Position numbers and translations under genes: made by a program. The notes beneath the pieces were generated by a model that ran no database searches, was not told the DNA's origin, and saw nothing but the letters and a program-made list of their open reading frames with translations. DNA of 64,000 nt from an uncultured Paraburkholderia sp. (lineage in GTDB: Bacteria; Pseudomonadota; Gammaproteobacteria; Burkholderiales; Burkholderiaceae), in NCBI GenBank assembly GCA_940746715.1, contig CALNWN010000001.1, forward strand, positions 62,001 to 126,000, in the 5' to 3' direction. Positions 9,879 to 19,029 of the stretch are shown here, piece by piece. How positions within the stretch are numbered: the first letter of the stretch is position 1; every line of letters starts with the position of its first letter.

Positions 9879-10455
9879 TCAGCGCGACGGCCACTTCCAC
9901 GCCGGCACGTCGCGTTCGTCGGCACCCACGAGACGCGTGGCGCCGAAATGCTTCTCCAGTACGAGCGACTCGCTCGCCTCCTCGCGCTCCAGCGCCGCGA
10001 TCAGGCGCGCTGCGTGCGAGACGACGAGTATCTGCGAATGCGCTGCGGCTCGCGCGATCAACCGCGCGAGCGCCGGCAGCAGATCCGGATGCAGGCTCGT
10101 TTCAGGTTCGTTCAGCACCAGCAGCGCTGGAGGCCGCGGCGTCAACAGCGCGGCCACGAGCAGCAGATAGCGCAACGTGCCATCCGACAACTCAGCACCC
10201 TTAAGCGGCCGTCCTGCGCGGCAATCTCGAGCCGGGAGCCGGGAAACGCGTCGTCGATAGCGGCGTCGAGCGCGGTCAGATCGCCGATCTCGCGGATGGT
10301 TTGCAGCGCGGCGGCAAGGTCGGCGCCGTCGTCCGCCAGCACCGGCGTATGGGTGCCCACTTGCGGCATGCGCGCGGGCGCGTCGACGTCCGTCCGGAAG
10401 TGATCGTAAAAGCGCCATGAGCGGATCTGTTCGCGCACCGCGATCATCTCAGGCG
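9879..10455 (-). pseudogene. C-terminal remnant of AAA/RecF-like (SMC-type) ATPase
   Basis: The C-terminal half of a predicted ABC-class ATPase. Present are EMIAVREQIRSWRFYDHFRTD, ALQTIREIGD, then in another frame the signature-like AELSDGTLRYLL, Walker B-like PALLVLNEPETSLHPD and the H-loop region ILVVSHAARLIAAL. The N-terminal half with the Walker A P-loop is absent. A second lesion near 10205 joins AAQDGR to PLKGAELS in a different frame; a deletion between short GGCCGCTT repeats would explain it, since the family usually has about a dozen residues there. The 5' end is fused in frame to the MscS remnant, so this is a truncated pseudogene. Confidence 0.7.
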
Positions 10456-11304
10456 CCGTGCCCGGGCGGCTCGCCACCGGGTCCGCCTCGGTATGCGCCG
10501 CCGTGCTGCCGGCCGGCGTGCGTGCGCCGCGCGGCACCCAGTGGAGCGGCTCGCCCTTACCGTTCTCCAGTTCCGCCGACACTTCGGCGCGCGTGCGCGG
10601 CAGATACTGCGGATAGTGCTTCTGGACGAAGTCGATCAGCCCCTCGCGAACGCGGCAGCGCAAGTCCCAGTTCAGGCCCGAATCGAGCGAACTCACGAGC
10701 GCGCGCAACTGCATGGAGCGCTCGGTGCCCTCTGTCACCTGCAGCACCTGCACGCGCCGGTCCCACTCGGGCGCCGCCTCGACGATGCGGGCCAGCTCCT
10801 CGCGCAGCGGGGCAAGCGGCATCCGGTAATCGACGTAGAGAAACACCGTGCCGATAATCTGCGAGCTGCTGCGCGTCCAGTTCGGAAAGGGATTTTCGAT
10901 AAACCATTGCAGCGGCACAATCAGGCGCCGCTGGTCCCACAGGCGCACCGACACATAGGTCCCGGTGATTTCCTCGATGCGTCCCCACTCGCCCTGAATG
11001 ACGACGTCGTCGAGCCGGATCGGCTGCGACAGCGCGATCTGCAAACCGGCGATCAGGTTGCCGAGCACCGGGCGCGCGGCAATACCGGCGACCGACCGGC
11101 CACGCCGGCGGAGGCGAGCAGGCTCGCGCCGATCTGCCGGACATTCGGAAACGTCATCAAAGCGCCGCCGACGATCACGATCACGAACATGACCGAGCGC
11201 GCCAGCACCCTCGCCTGCGTGTGAATGCGCCGCGCATGCAGATTGTCGGCGGTATCGAGCGGATGGGCCTGAATGATCGCCTCCCCGATGGCGGCCGGCG
11301 CGCC
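10456..11304 (-). pseudogene. 5'-truncated mechanosensitive channel (MscS family), frameshifted and fused to ATPase remnant
   Basis: Residues include the pore-lining helix region (ASLLASAGVAG, then GIAARPVLGNLIAGLQIA) and the beta domain (IRLDDVVIQGEWGRIEEITGTYVSVRLWDQRR, NPFPNWTR), so it is an MscS-type channel. The N-terminal membrane segments are missing: the frame opens right after a TAA at 11305-11307, with no start codon, only 8 bases from the end of the Rap1a-like gene. One base is lost near 11092 (GVAGRSP instead of GVAGSVAGIAA). At the 3' end the frame runs without a stop into the ATPase remnant at about 10455. Two deletions bracket this gene. Confidence 0.7.
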
Positions 11305-11314
11305 TTAACTCACA

Positions 11315-11671
11315 TCAACTTCCGCTCTTGCAGGGAAACGCCTTGCCGAGCCCGAGCGAAATCGCCGTGCTCGCGTTGTAGCCCGCCACGATCGGATTTT
11401 CAGCGATGTACTTGCGCACCGCATCCGTCAGTTGCGCCGAACGTGCATCTTGCGGCAAGCAGAAGTACTGGCCGACGCGCGGCCCCGTGGTGCCACCGAT
11501 CGCGTCGATCGTATTGAAGATGCCGTCGGCGGCGCCTTCGATGTAGGCGGCGCACGCACTGCGCGACGCCACGTCGGTCTTCGTGCACAGCTTGTTGAGG
11601 TCGCCTCCCGTAAACGCGGCCGCCGACAACGGTACGGCAAACGCGCTGGCGAAAATCAAGGCCCGCAGCAT
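11315..11671 (-). CDS. Rap1a/Tai-like exported protein
   Basis: 118-residue secreted protein with signal peptide (MLRALIFASAFAVPLSAAA) and four cysteines (KLC, SAC, YFC, FPC) able to form two disulfides. The pattern GGDLNKLC, CAAYIEGAADGI, YFCLPQDA and AVRKYIAENP matches the Rap1a/Tai immunity fold. Members include immunity proteins against type VI peptidoglycan amidases, but many stand-alone copies have no known effector, and none is seen here. ATG 11671 is chosen as the start of the signal peptide. Intact. Confidence 0.7.
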   Translation of the reverse strand: MLRALIFASAFAVPLSAAAFTGGDLNKLCTKTDVASRSACAAYIEGAADGIFNTIDAIGGTTGPRVGQYFCLPQDARSAQLTDAVRKYIAENPIVAGYNASTAISLGLGKAFPCKSGS

Positions 11672-11888
11672 GGTGTTCCTTTCCAGGTCGTTTATCAGGC
11701 GGTCTGTTGCCGCATCGGACGGCGCGCGCAAGGCGCGCCAAAGTCGTCATTCTGCACTGTTTTAGCCTGTGGCAGCAGGCGGCAGCCGCTATCTTCAGCC
11801 AATAAGTTCAGCAATGACCTCGGGCAACTTCGGGCAGTGCATTCAGGCAGGAAGCGGCGCGAGCCGCGCAGAACGTCTGCCGCGCGCT

Positions 11889-12629
11889 TCACTTCTGCTG
11901 CATCTGCTGCAGCCGGGCGGTCAGGCCCTCGACCACGTCCGGCGCCTTGTAGGCCTTCGCGAAATCGAGCGCCGTCATGCCGATCTGATTCTTCACGGTC
12001 AGGTCGGCGCCGTTGTCGAGCAGCAGTTTCACCGTCGACACATGACCGCCGCGCGCGGCCATCATCAGCGGCGTGGTGCCGTTCGGCGAGCCCGCGTCCA
12101 CGTAGGCGGAATGGTCGAGCAGCAGCTTCACGACGTCGTCGTGGCCGTTCGCCGCGGCGTAGTGCAGCGGCGCCCAGCCTTTCTTGTTGACCTCGGCGTC
12201 TTTGGCGATCAACTGCTTGACGAAGCCCAGGTCGCCGTTCAGTGCAGCCATCATCATCGCGTTTTCGCCGGCTTTGTCCTCGATCTCGATGTTCGTCTTC
12301 GGATTCGCCAGCAGCACGGCGCCGACCTTGTCGGACTTCTCGCGCGCGGCGAGCACGAGGAGCGGCATGCCTTGGTTGTCGACGCTGTTTGGGTCCATGC
12401 CCTTGGCGAGCAGCTTTCTGACGCCGTCGACATCGTCGAATTTGACCGACTTGATCAGCGTGTCGATCGGCACGGCCACAGCCGGCGCGACGATCAGCGA
12501 GCTCAGCGCGGCGCACGCTATGGTCGCGGCCAGCGCCGCGCGCGAGAAGCCGCGGCGGATCGAGGAGCCCACGGATGCCTGGGTGCTTACGGTGTGCGGT
12601 GCGTGAGTCAACGTCGAATCATTCATCAT
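11889..12629 (-). CDS. Exported ankyrin-repeat protein
   Basis: 246 residues. A basic N-terminus is followed by a hydrophobic segment (AALAATIACAALSSLIVAP) consistent with a signal sequence or anchor. Then come about five ankyrin repeats, recognisable by GMPLLVLAAREKSD, GENAMMMAALNGD, GWAPLHYAAANGHDDVVKLL and GTTPLMMAARGGHVSTVKLL. Ankyrin repeats bind proteins; the partner is unknown. It sits immediately downstream of tatD on the same strand (47-base gap) and is probably cotranscribed. Intact. Confidence 0.8.
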   Translation of the reverse strand: MMNDSTLTHAPHTVSTQASVGSSIRRGFSRAALAATIACAALSSLIVAPAVAVPIDTLIKSVKFDDVDGVRKLLAKGMDPNSVDNQGMPLLVLAAREKSDKVGAVLLANPKTNIEIEDKAGENAMMMAALNGDLGFVKQLIAKDAEVNKKGWAPLHYAAANGHDDVVKLLLDHSAYVDAGSPNGTTPLMMAARGGHVSTVKLLLDNGADLTVKNQIGMTALDFAKAYKAPDVVEGLTARLQQMQQK

Positions 12630-12676
12630 GTTTTACTTTAGAGCTCTGCCATATCCTATTGATTTTATTGCGTTGT

Positions 12677-13468
12677 TCATGCGCCAACCGGCGCGGGAAG
12701 CTTGAAAAGGCGGAAGAAGTTTTGCGTGGTCGCGGCGGCGAGCGCCGCGTCTGTCATCTCGCGTTGCTGCGCGATGAAACGTCCGACATAACCCACGTAC
12801 GCAGGTTCATTGGGTTTGCCGCGATACGGCACCGGCGCGAGGTACGGCGAATCGGTCTCGATCAGCAGCCGTTCCAGCGGCACGCGGCGCGCCACGTCCT
12901 GCACGTCGGTCGCACTTTTGAACGTGACGATGCCCGACAGAGAGATGTAAAAATTCTGCGCAAGCGCCTGCTCAGCCACCGTCCACGGCTCAGTGAAACA
13001 ATGCATGACGCCGCCCGGCTCGCTCGCGCGCTCCTCGGCCATGATGCGCAGCGTATCTTCCGACGACGCGCGCGTATGGACGATGAGCGGCTTGCCGGTC
13101 GCGTGCGCCGTGCGGATATGCGTGCGAAAGCGCTCGCGCTGCCATTCCATATCGGCGATCGAGCGGCCTTCCAGACGGTAGTAGTCGAGGCCGGTCTCGC
13201 CGATCGCGACGACTTTGGGGTGCTGGGCGAGCTCGACCAGTTCGGCCACGCTCGGCTCGCGCATGTGCTCGCGGTCCGGATGCACGCCCACGGACGCGTA
13301 CACGTTCTCGTGCCGGCTCGCGATATCGAGCACGGACGGCAGCGTCTCCAGATCGACGGACACGCACAGCGCGTGCGTGACCGAGTGGCTGCGCATGTTC
13401 TCGAGCACCTGCGGCAGGCGGTCGGCGAGTCCTTCGAAATTGATGTGACAGTGCGAATCGACAAACAT
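12677..13468 (-). CDS. tatD: TatD-family metal-dependent hydrolase
   Basis: 263 residues, normal for TatD-type deoxyribonucleases. Metal ligands are visible in order: DSHCHINF, GETGLDYY, PLIVHTR, VMHCF and ETDSPYLAP, followed by YRGKPNEPAYV typical of this family. The start ATG 13468 begins MFVDSHCH. Members are Mg-dependent 3'-5' exonucleases or phosphoesterases linked to DNA repair. It lies in the leftward holB/tmk/mltG cluster. Intact. Confidence 0.9.
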   Translation of the reverse strand: MFVDSHCHINFEGLADRLPQVLENMRSHSVTHALCVSVDLETLPSVLDIASRHENVYASVGVHPDREHMREPSVAELVELAQHPKVVAIGETGLDYYRLEGRSIADMEWQRERFRTHIRTAHATGKPLIVHTRASSEDTLRIMAEERASEPGGVMHCFTEPWTVAEQALAQNFYISLSGIVTFKSATDVQDVARRVPLERLLIETDSPYLAPVPYRGKPNEPAYVGYVGRFIAQQREMTDAALAAATTQNFFRLFKLPAPVGA

Positions 13469-13501
13469 GATGATGTCCTGCAAAGGAATGCCAGAGGCGG
13501 G

Positions 13502-14024
13502 TCAGCCGGCTGCGCGCGGCGCGTCGAGCCGCTTGCCGAGAATGACCAGATCGCGCTCCACGTCGTCCAGCACTGCGACGCGCGGCAGCGACCCCCACGT
13601 GTCGAAGCCGAACCCGCGGAAGAGCCGCAGGCTCGCTTCATTGTGGCCGAAGATGAAGCCGAGCACGGTGTCGACGCCGAGCGCCGGCGCCGCTGCGAGC
13701 GAGGCCGCCAGCAACTGCTTGCCGAGGCCCTTGCCGCGCGCGTTCGTCCAGATAGATGCTGACTTCAGCGGTGCGCTGATAGGCCGGGCGGCCATAAAAG
13801 TCCGAAAAGCTGAGCCATGCGATCACGCGGCCAAGCGCTTGCGCGTCTTCCACGACCCACAGTGGACGTTTCTGCGGCCCATGCGCATGAAACCACGCCA
13901 CCCGGCTTTCGACGCTGACCGGTTCTAGATCGGCGGTCACCTGGCGCGAGGCGATCGTCGAGTTGTAGATGGCGACGATGGCGGGCAGATCGTCGAGCGT
14001 GGCATCTCGGTAAGAAAGACTCAT
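13502..14024 (-). pseudogene. pat: Phosphinothricin-type N-acetyltransferase (GNAT), frameshifted
   Basis: The N-terminus [21 protein letters not shown] with RVAWFHAHG and [15 protein letters not shown] is typical of PAT/MnaT acetyltransferases. The acetyl-CoA motif is split: [11 protein letters not shown] continues in the next frame as GKGLGKQLL, then [19 protein letters not shown]. One base is missing inside a GC repeat at about 13737. Reconstructed length about 174 residues, normal for the family. It lies between tatD and holB on the same strand; the neighbours are intact. Confidence 0.75.
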
Positions 14025-14086
14025 GGTGCTTTCGGCGGACGGCTTGCGGAGAAAAATGAAAGCGACGCGGGCCGGGCTGCGCCGCG

Positions 14087-15121
14087 TCATGCAAACAACT
14101 CGCGGTAGCCGAGAAACAGTTCCTCGAACACGAGCCGCGCGTTCAGCGGATGATTCTCGACCGCGCGCTGCCGGGTAACGGTCCGTATGAAGCGCGCGAA
14201 CGCGCTTGCGTCGGCCTGCGCCGCGCAACGCGTCAATGCCGCCGACGCTTGCGGAAAATAGCGCGGCGCACCGGCGGTGCGCTGGGCCAGCAGGTCGTAC
14301 ATCCAGCGTTGCAGCCAGCCGAGCACGAGCGGGACCGGCAGCTTCTGCAGCGCCTCGCCGCAGGCGAAGGCGTCGCACTGCGGACCCGCGGCCAGTTGCT
14401 TGAGCGTCCAGTCGCGCAACGCGCGGTTTTCGTCGCTGGCAAGCGCGAGCGCGGTGAGCGGCGCACCGCCCGCCTCGGCGAGCAGCGCCGGCGCCTCTTC
14501 CACGCCTTGCGCGGCGAGCCACTCGGTGGCGGCTTGCGGCGCCGGCAGGCTCATCGGCCATTGGCGGCAACGGCTGATGATGGTGGGCAAGAGCCGGTCG
14601 ATCCGTGCCGACACCATCAGGAACACGACGCCCGCGGGCGGCTCCTCGAGCGTCTTGAGAAGCGCGTTGGCCGCCGCGATGTTCAGCGCTTCGGCCGGGT
14701 ACAGCACGACCACGCGAGCGCCGCCGCGGTGCGAACCCACGCCGACGAAGTCCAGCAAGCCGCGAATCTGCTCGATCCTGATTTCCTTGCTGGGCGCACG
14801 CGTTTTCTTGCCCTCGTCACCGTCGGCTTTTTCGGCTTTGTCGTCGGCGCCGTTGCCGATGCCCGCCTCGGCGGCCAGCGCCTCGGGCACGACGATCCGG
14901 TAGTCGGGATGGTTGCCCTGCGCGAACCAGTTGCACGCGACGCACGCGCCGCAGGGCTCGCCGTTCTCCCGCCGGTCCTCGCACAGTAGGCCCTGAGCGA
15001 GGTGCTGCGCGAAGCGCAGCTTGCCGATGCCTGCCTGGCCGTGCAGCAGCAGCGCATGCGGCCAGCGGCCGCGCAATTGCTGAAGGCGGTTCCAGTCATC
15101 GGCTTGCCACGGATAAATCAT
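14087..15121 (-). CDS. holB: DNA polymerase III subunit delta prime
   Basis: 344-residue clamp-loader subunit. The N-terminus has the degenerate P-loop [13 protein letters not shown] and a zinc-finger cluster (C-x8-C-x2-C-x2-C around [17 protein letters not shown]), then [29 protein letters not shown] and the sensor region. An acidic/basic insert ([14 protein letters not shown]) lies before the middle domain. It is part of the mltG-tmk-holB set, as in other Proteobacteria. Essential gene, intact. Confidence 0.9.
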   Translation of the reverse strand: MIYPWQADDWNRLQQLRGRWPHALLLHGQAGIGKLRFAQHLAQGLLCEDRRENGEPCGACVACNWFAQGNHPDYRIVVPEALAAEAGIGNGADDKAEKADGDEGKKTRAPSKEIRIEQIRGLLDFVGVGSHRGGARVVVLYPAEALNIAAANALLKTLEEPPAGVVFLMVSARIDRLLPTIISRCRQWPMSLPAPQAATEWLAAQGVEEAPALLAEAGGAPLTALALASDENRALRDWTLKQLAAGPQCDAFACGEALQKLPVPLVLGWLQRWMYDLLAQRTAGAPRYFPQASAALTRCAAQADASAFARFIRTVTRQRAVENHPLNARLVFEELFLGYRELFA

Positions 15122-15215
15122 TGTTCGTCTTTAAAATCAAACCGTTGAGAGCGTTATCTCGCGCATGACGCGAGCTCACAGGCCGTTCATGAGCCGCTCT
15201 TATAGCGGCATATAA

Positions 15216-15836
15216 TCAAAGAATTGTGAGCAGTTCTTCAAGCTGTTTCTGAATGCGTACAATGCTCTGCGAAGAGTCAATGATAGCGAAACGGTAAGGC
15301 GCTTCTTCCGCGCGGCGCAGATATTCGGCGCGCGTGCGCTCGAAAAATGCCGCCGATTCGCTCTCGAAGCGATCCGGGTCGCGCGCCGCGCTGCGCCGTT
15401 CGTTGGCGATTTCCGGCGCGAGATCGAACAGCACGGTCAGATCCGGCTGGAAGCCGCCCTGCACCCAGCGCTCAAGCGTTTCCAGCTTGTCGCGCGGCAG
15501 GCCGCGCCCGCCGCCCTGGTAGGCGAACGTGGCGTCGGTGAAACGGTCCGACAGCACCCAGTCGCCGCGCGCGAGCGCCGGCTCGATCACTTCCGCGAGA
15601 TGCTGGCGGCGCAGCGCGAACATCAGCAGCGCCTCGGTTTCGAGATCCATTTTCTGATGCAGCACGATCTCGCGAATCTGCTCGCCGAGCGGCGTGCCGC
15701 CCGGCTCGCGCGTCATGACGACGGAGCGGCCGGTGGCCGCCACTTTCTGCTCGAGCCGCTCGCGGAACCAAGCTAGATGCGTCGTCTTGCCGGCGCCGTC
15801 GATGCCTTCGAACGTGATGAATTTGCCGCGCGCCAT
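15216..15836 (-). CDS. tmk: Thymidylate kinase
   Basis: 206 residues, converts dTMP to dTDP. P-loop [12 protein letters not shown] at residues 8-19, DR-type motif [17 protein letters not shown], and lid region [11 protein letters not shown] are visible. The start ATG 15836 directly follows the mltG stop TAA (15839-15837), implying translational coupling. Intact essential gene. Confidence 0.93.
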   Translation of the reverse strand: MARGKFITFEGIDGAGKTTHLAWFRERLEQKVAATGRSVVMTREPGGTPLGEQIREIVLHQKMDLETEALLMFALRRQHLAEVIEPALARGDWVLSDRFTDATFAYQGGGRGLPRDKLETLERWVQGGFQPDLTVLFDLAPEIANERRSAARDPDRFESESAAFFERTRAEYLRRAEEAPYRFAIIDSSQSIVRIQKQLEELLTIL

Positions 15837-16847
15837 TTATTGCCCTCGAATGTATTTGTCCACGGCCTTGTTGTGATCGCCGAGGGTGTCGGAAAAGATG
15901 CTGCTGCCGTCGCCGCGCGAGACGAAGTACAACGCGCTCGTCTGCGCCGGGTTCATCGCCGCCTGCAGCGAGGCGACGCCGGGCAGCGAGATGGGCGTGG
16001 GCGGCAGGCCCATGCGGGTGTAGGTATTGTAAGGAGTGTCCGTCTGCAGGTCCTTCTTGCGGATGTGGCCAGCGTAGGCCTCGGCCATGCCGTAGATCAC
16101 GGTGGGGTCCGTCTGCAGCGGCATGCCCACGCGCAGGCGGTTCGCGAACACGGCGGCCACCATGGGGCGGTCGGATTTTTTGCCGGTTTCCTTTTCGATG
16201 ATCGACGCCATGATCAGCGCCTCATACGGCGTTCTGTACGGCAGGTTCGGTGCGCGCGCGAGCCATGCTTCGTCGAGCCGCGCGTGCATCAGACGATACG
16301 CGCGGCGATAGACGTCGAGGTCGCTCGTGTTCTTGTCGAACAGATAGGTGTCCGGGAAAAACAGCCCCTCGCCGTTGCCGATCGACGCCTCGAGCGCGCC
16401 GATCGCGCTCATCAGCTGCGCGTCGCTCATGGCGACGCTGTCGTGCCTGAGCGCAGGGTTCGCGTCGAGCTCGGCGCGCATGCGCTTGAACGTCCACCCT
16501 TCGATGATGGTCGCCACATATTCGTTGACGTCGCCGCGAGCGATTTTCTGCAGCACTTCGTACGGCGTCACACCGGTTTTGAACTCGTAATTGCCCGACT
16601 TCAGTTCGCTCTGCAGGCCGAGGAGCCGAGTCATGATGACGAAGAGCTCCGGCTCGACCGGCACACCGCCGCGATTGAGCTGCAGCGTGACGCTGCGCAG
16701 GCTGCTGTGCGGCTTGACGGTAACGTCGAGTTGCGCGGGATTCAGCTCGAGTGGGCTCGTGGCCCAGTGGTATCCGCCAGCAATCGCGGCTGCGGCCAGC
16801 ACGACGACAGTCGAGCCGGCAATCAAACATTTCTTGAAGAGGGACAT
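15837..16847 (-). CDS. mltG: Endolytic murein transglycosylase
   Basis: 336 residues, YceG/MltG family, cleaving nascent peptidoglycan strands. One N-terminal membrane helix (CLIAGSTVVVLAAAAIAGGYHWA), then a LysM-like region (LKSGNYEFKTGVTPYEVLQKI) and the catalytic domain with glutamate in MASIIEKETGK and the motif ANRLRVGMPLQTDPTVIYG. The normal family motif has TAVIYG-like residues, so this is ordinary. First gene of mltG-tmk-holB. Intact. Confidence 0.92.
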   Translation of the reverse strand: MSLFKKCLIAGSTVVVLAAAAIAGGYHWATSPLELNPAQLDVTVKPHSSLRSVTLQLNRGGVPVEPELFVIMTRLLGLQSELKSGNYEFKTGVTPYEVLQKIARGDVNEYVATIIEGWTFKRMRAELDANPALRHDSVAMSDAQLMSAIGALEASIGNGEGLFFPDTYLFDKNTSDLDVYRRAYRLMHARLDEAWLARAPNLPYRTPYEALIMASIIEKETGKKSDRPMVAAVFANRLRVGMPLQTDPTVIYGMAEAYAGHIRKKDLQTDTPYNTYTRMGLPPTPISLPGVASLQAAMNPAQTSALYFVSRGDGSSIFSDTLGDHNKAVDKYIRGQ

Positions 16848-16872
16848 GAAAACGTGGCTGGGTTGGGCTGTA

Positions 16873-16878
16873 TATAAT
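16873..16878 (+). promoter_or_regulatory. Possible -10 element for ygfZ
   Basis: A perfect TATAAT lies about 47 bases before the ygfZ start in the short divergent gap with mltG. The matching -35 position is weak, so this is a suggestion only. Confidence 0.3.
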
Positions 16879-16924
16879 ACTTGTTTGCCTTAGCCAAAGT
16901 CAGAATTGACTGTTCCCGGAATCC

Positions 16925-18016
16925 ATGAACACACCGCTCGCTACTGAATCAGGCAACCCCGCAGGCGCAGCTTCAGGCAACCCCTCGGCCGGCGCCCCGT
17001 CGAGCCCGGCTGCCGCGGCGCTGCCGGTCCTCCCGCGCCCCTCCGCCGATGAGTTCGACGCCGTCCTGCAGCACGGCGCCTACGCGGTGCTCACGCAGTT
17101 CGGCGTGATCGACGCGACCGGCGACGACGCCGCGAGCTTCCTGCACGGTCAGTTGACGAACGACACGCAGCACCTCGACGCCGCCAACGCGCGCCTCGCG
17201 GGTTACTGTTCGGCAAAGGGCCGCCTGCTGGCCTCGTTCCTGACCTGGCGCAGCGGCGACGCGATCCGCCTGCTGGTCTCGAAAGACGTGCAGGCGGCGG
17301 TGCAGAAACGGCTCTCCATGTTCATCCTGCGCGCCAAGGCGAAACTCGCGGATGCGAGCGGCGAGCTGGCGGTGATCGGCCTCGCGGGCGATGTGCGCAA
17401 GGCGCTGTCCGGCGTGTTCGACACGCTGCCGGACGGCGTCCACGTGAAGGTGGACGGCGCGGCGGGCTCGCTGATTCGCGTGCCGGACGCCTTCGAGCGC
17501 CTGCGCTATCTGTGGGTCGGTCCGAAGGCGCAGATCGAAGCGCAGTTGCCCGCGCTCGGCGAAAAGCTCAAACAGGTGTCGCCGGCGGTGTGGGACTGGC
17601 TCGATATTCGCGCGGGCGAGCCGCGCATCACGCAGCCGGTGGTCGAGCAGTTCGTGCCGCAAATGGTCAATTTCGACGTGCTGGGCGCGGTCAACTTCAA
17701 GAAGGGCTGCTACCCCGGCCAGGAAGTGGTGGCGCGCAGCCAGTATCGCGGCACGATCAAGCGGCGCACCTCGCTCGCCAACGTGGCGGGCGAACTGGAT
17801 AGCGTGAAGGCCGGCGCCGAACTCTTTCACTCCGACGATCCCGGCCAGCCCTGCGGCATGGTGGTGAACGCCGCGTCGGCGCGGGACGACGGCGTCGATG
17901 TGCTCGTGGAGATCAAGCTCGCGGCGCTGGAAGGCGGCTCTGTGCATCTGGGCGCCGCGGGCGGCCCGGCGCTGCGCTTTCTCGCGCTGCCCTACGGCCT
18001 GCCCACCGAGGTTTGA
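16925..18016 (+). CDS. ygfZ: Folate-binding YgfZ/GcvT-like iron-sulfur cluster protein
   Basis: 363 residues. It carries the family signature KGCYPGQEVVARSQYRG, with FLHGQLTNDTQ and YCSAKGRLLASF in the N-terminal folate-binding part. YgfZ helps maintain or repair Fe-S enzymes in a tetrahydrofolate-dependent way. The first 40 residues are Ala/Pro/Ser-rich and not part of the fold. Divergent from mltG with a 77-base gap. Intact. Confidence 0.9.
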   Translation: MNTPLATESGNPAGAASGNPSAGAPSSPAAAALPVLPRPSADEFDAVLQHGAYAVLTQFGVIDATGDDAASFLHGQLTNDTQHLDAANARLAGYCSAKGRLLASFLTWRSGDAIRLLVSKDVQAAVQKRLSMFILRAKAKLADASGELAVIGLAGDVRKALSGVFDTLPDGVHVKVDGAAGSLIRVPDAFERLRYLWVGPKAQIEAQLPALGEKLKQVSPAVWDWLDIRAGEPRITQPVVEQFVPQMVNFDVLGAVNFKKGCYPGQEVVARSQYRGTIKRRTSLANVAGELDSVKAGAELFHSDDPGQPCGMVVNAASARDDGVDVLVEIKLAALEGGSVHLGAAGGPALRFLALPYGLPTEV

Positions 18017-18180
18017 GCGGCGCTTCGCCGTACCCATCGCAGCGGCGCCGCGCGGTCGACGCACGCGCCGCTTTTCGCCGACGCCCTCGCCTGATTTCCT
18101 GTTCGCCATTGCGTTCTGACGCAAATTGGACCGCAAGTTCGGACGCGACTTTCCGATCCAACAACCCGGAGACATCCCCG

Positions 18181-19020
18181 ATGTGCCTGATCGTGTTCGA
18201 CTGGCGACCCGATGCGCTGGACGGCCCACTATTCACGCTGGCCGCGCATCGCGACGAATTCTTCCGGCGCACGGCTCAGCCGATCGGCTGGTGGGACGAC
18301 GCCCGAGGCGTGCTGGCGGGCCGCGATCTGGTGGGCGGCGGCAGGTGGCTCGGCATGTCGCGCGACGGCCGCTTTGCCGCGCTCACCAACTATCGGGCAC
18401 CGCACGAAATGCGCGCCGATGCACCGACCCGCGGCACGCTCGTGAGCGACTGGCTCGTGGGCGGGAACTCCGCGGCGAACGGCGGCGGGAATGGCAACCA
18501 CAATGCCAACAAGAGCGGCAACGAGAGTGGCAACCAGAACCGCGACAACAATGGCAACGACAGCGCAGCTGAACACGAAACGCCCCTCGCCTATCTGCAG
18601 CGGGTCGCGCGAACCGGCGACATCTACAACGGTTTCAATCTGCTCGTCGGCGACTGGACGCGTCGCGAACTTGCCTGGTACTGCAATCGCTCGAATCTCG
18701 CGCCCGCGCTGCTCGCACGCAACGCGATGCCGCCGCTCGAGCGTCTGATCGACCTGATGCGCGACCCGCGCGTCGCGCCGGACGCCGAGTTGCCCTCCAC
18801 CGGCATTCCGCTCGAGCGCGAACGGGCGCTGTCGGCGGCATTCATCGAAACGCCCGAGTACGGAACGCGCGGCACGACCGCGCTGCGAGTCGTCGCCAAC
18901 GGCGAGATGGTCAGCGTGGCGGTGGCCGAGCGCAGCGACGACAACGGCTCGCACCGCGTCGTGCGGCCCGGCGACTTCGAACGTAGCTTCGCGTTCAACG
19001 TCGAGCGCGCCATTGCCTGA
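18181..19020 (+). CDS. NRDE/TANGO2-family protein with altered signature motif and probable internal deletion
   Basis: 279 residues, begins MCLIVFDW like other TANGO2/NRDE proteins, followed by AGRDLVGGGRWLGMSRDGRFAALTNYR and RGTLVSDWL. The motif that names the family, NRDE, reads HRDEFF here. After WYCNR the sequence passes directly to LAPALLARNAMPPLERL; the conserved GLSN...LDTPWPK segment (about 30 residues) is absent, consistent with an in-frame deletion between short repeats. An Asn/Gly-rich insert (about residues 96-130) is low complexity. Function of the family is unsettled (haem or lipid handling). The frame is open, but the protein may be impaired. Confidence 0.7.
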   Translation: MCLIVFDWRPDALDGPLFTLAAHRDEFFRRTAQPIGWWDDARGVLAGRDLVGGGRWLGMSRDGRFAALTNYRAPHEMRADAPTRGTLVSDWLVGGNSAANGGGNGNHNANKSGNESGNQNRDNNGNDSAAEHETPLAYLQRVARTGDIYNGFNLLVGDWTRRELAWYCNRSNLAPALLARNAMPPLERLIDLMRDPRVAPDAELPSTGIPLERERALSAAFIETPEYGTRGTTALRVVANGEMVSVAVAERSDDNGSHRVVRPGDFERSFAFNVERAIA

Positions 19021-19029
19021 TCCGCCTCT

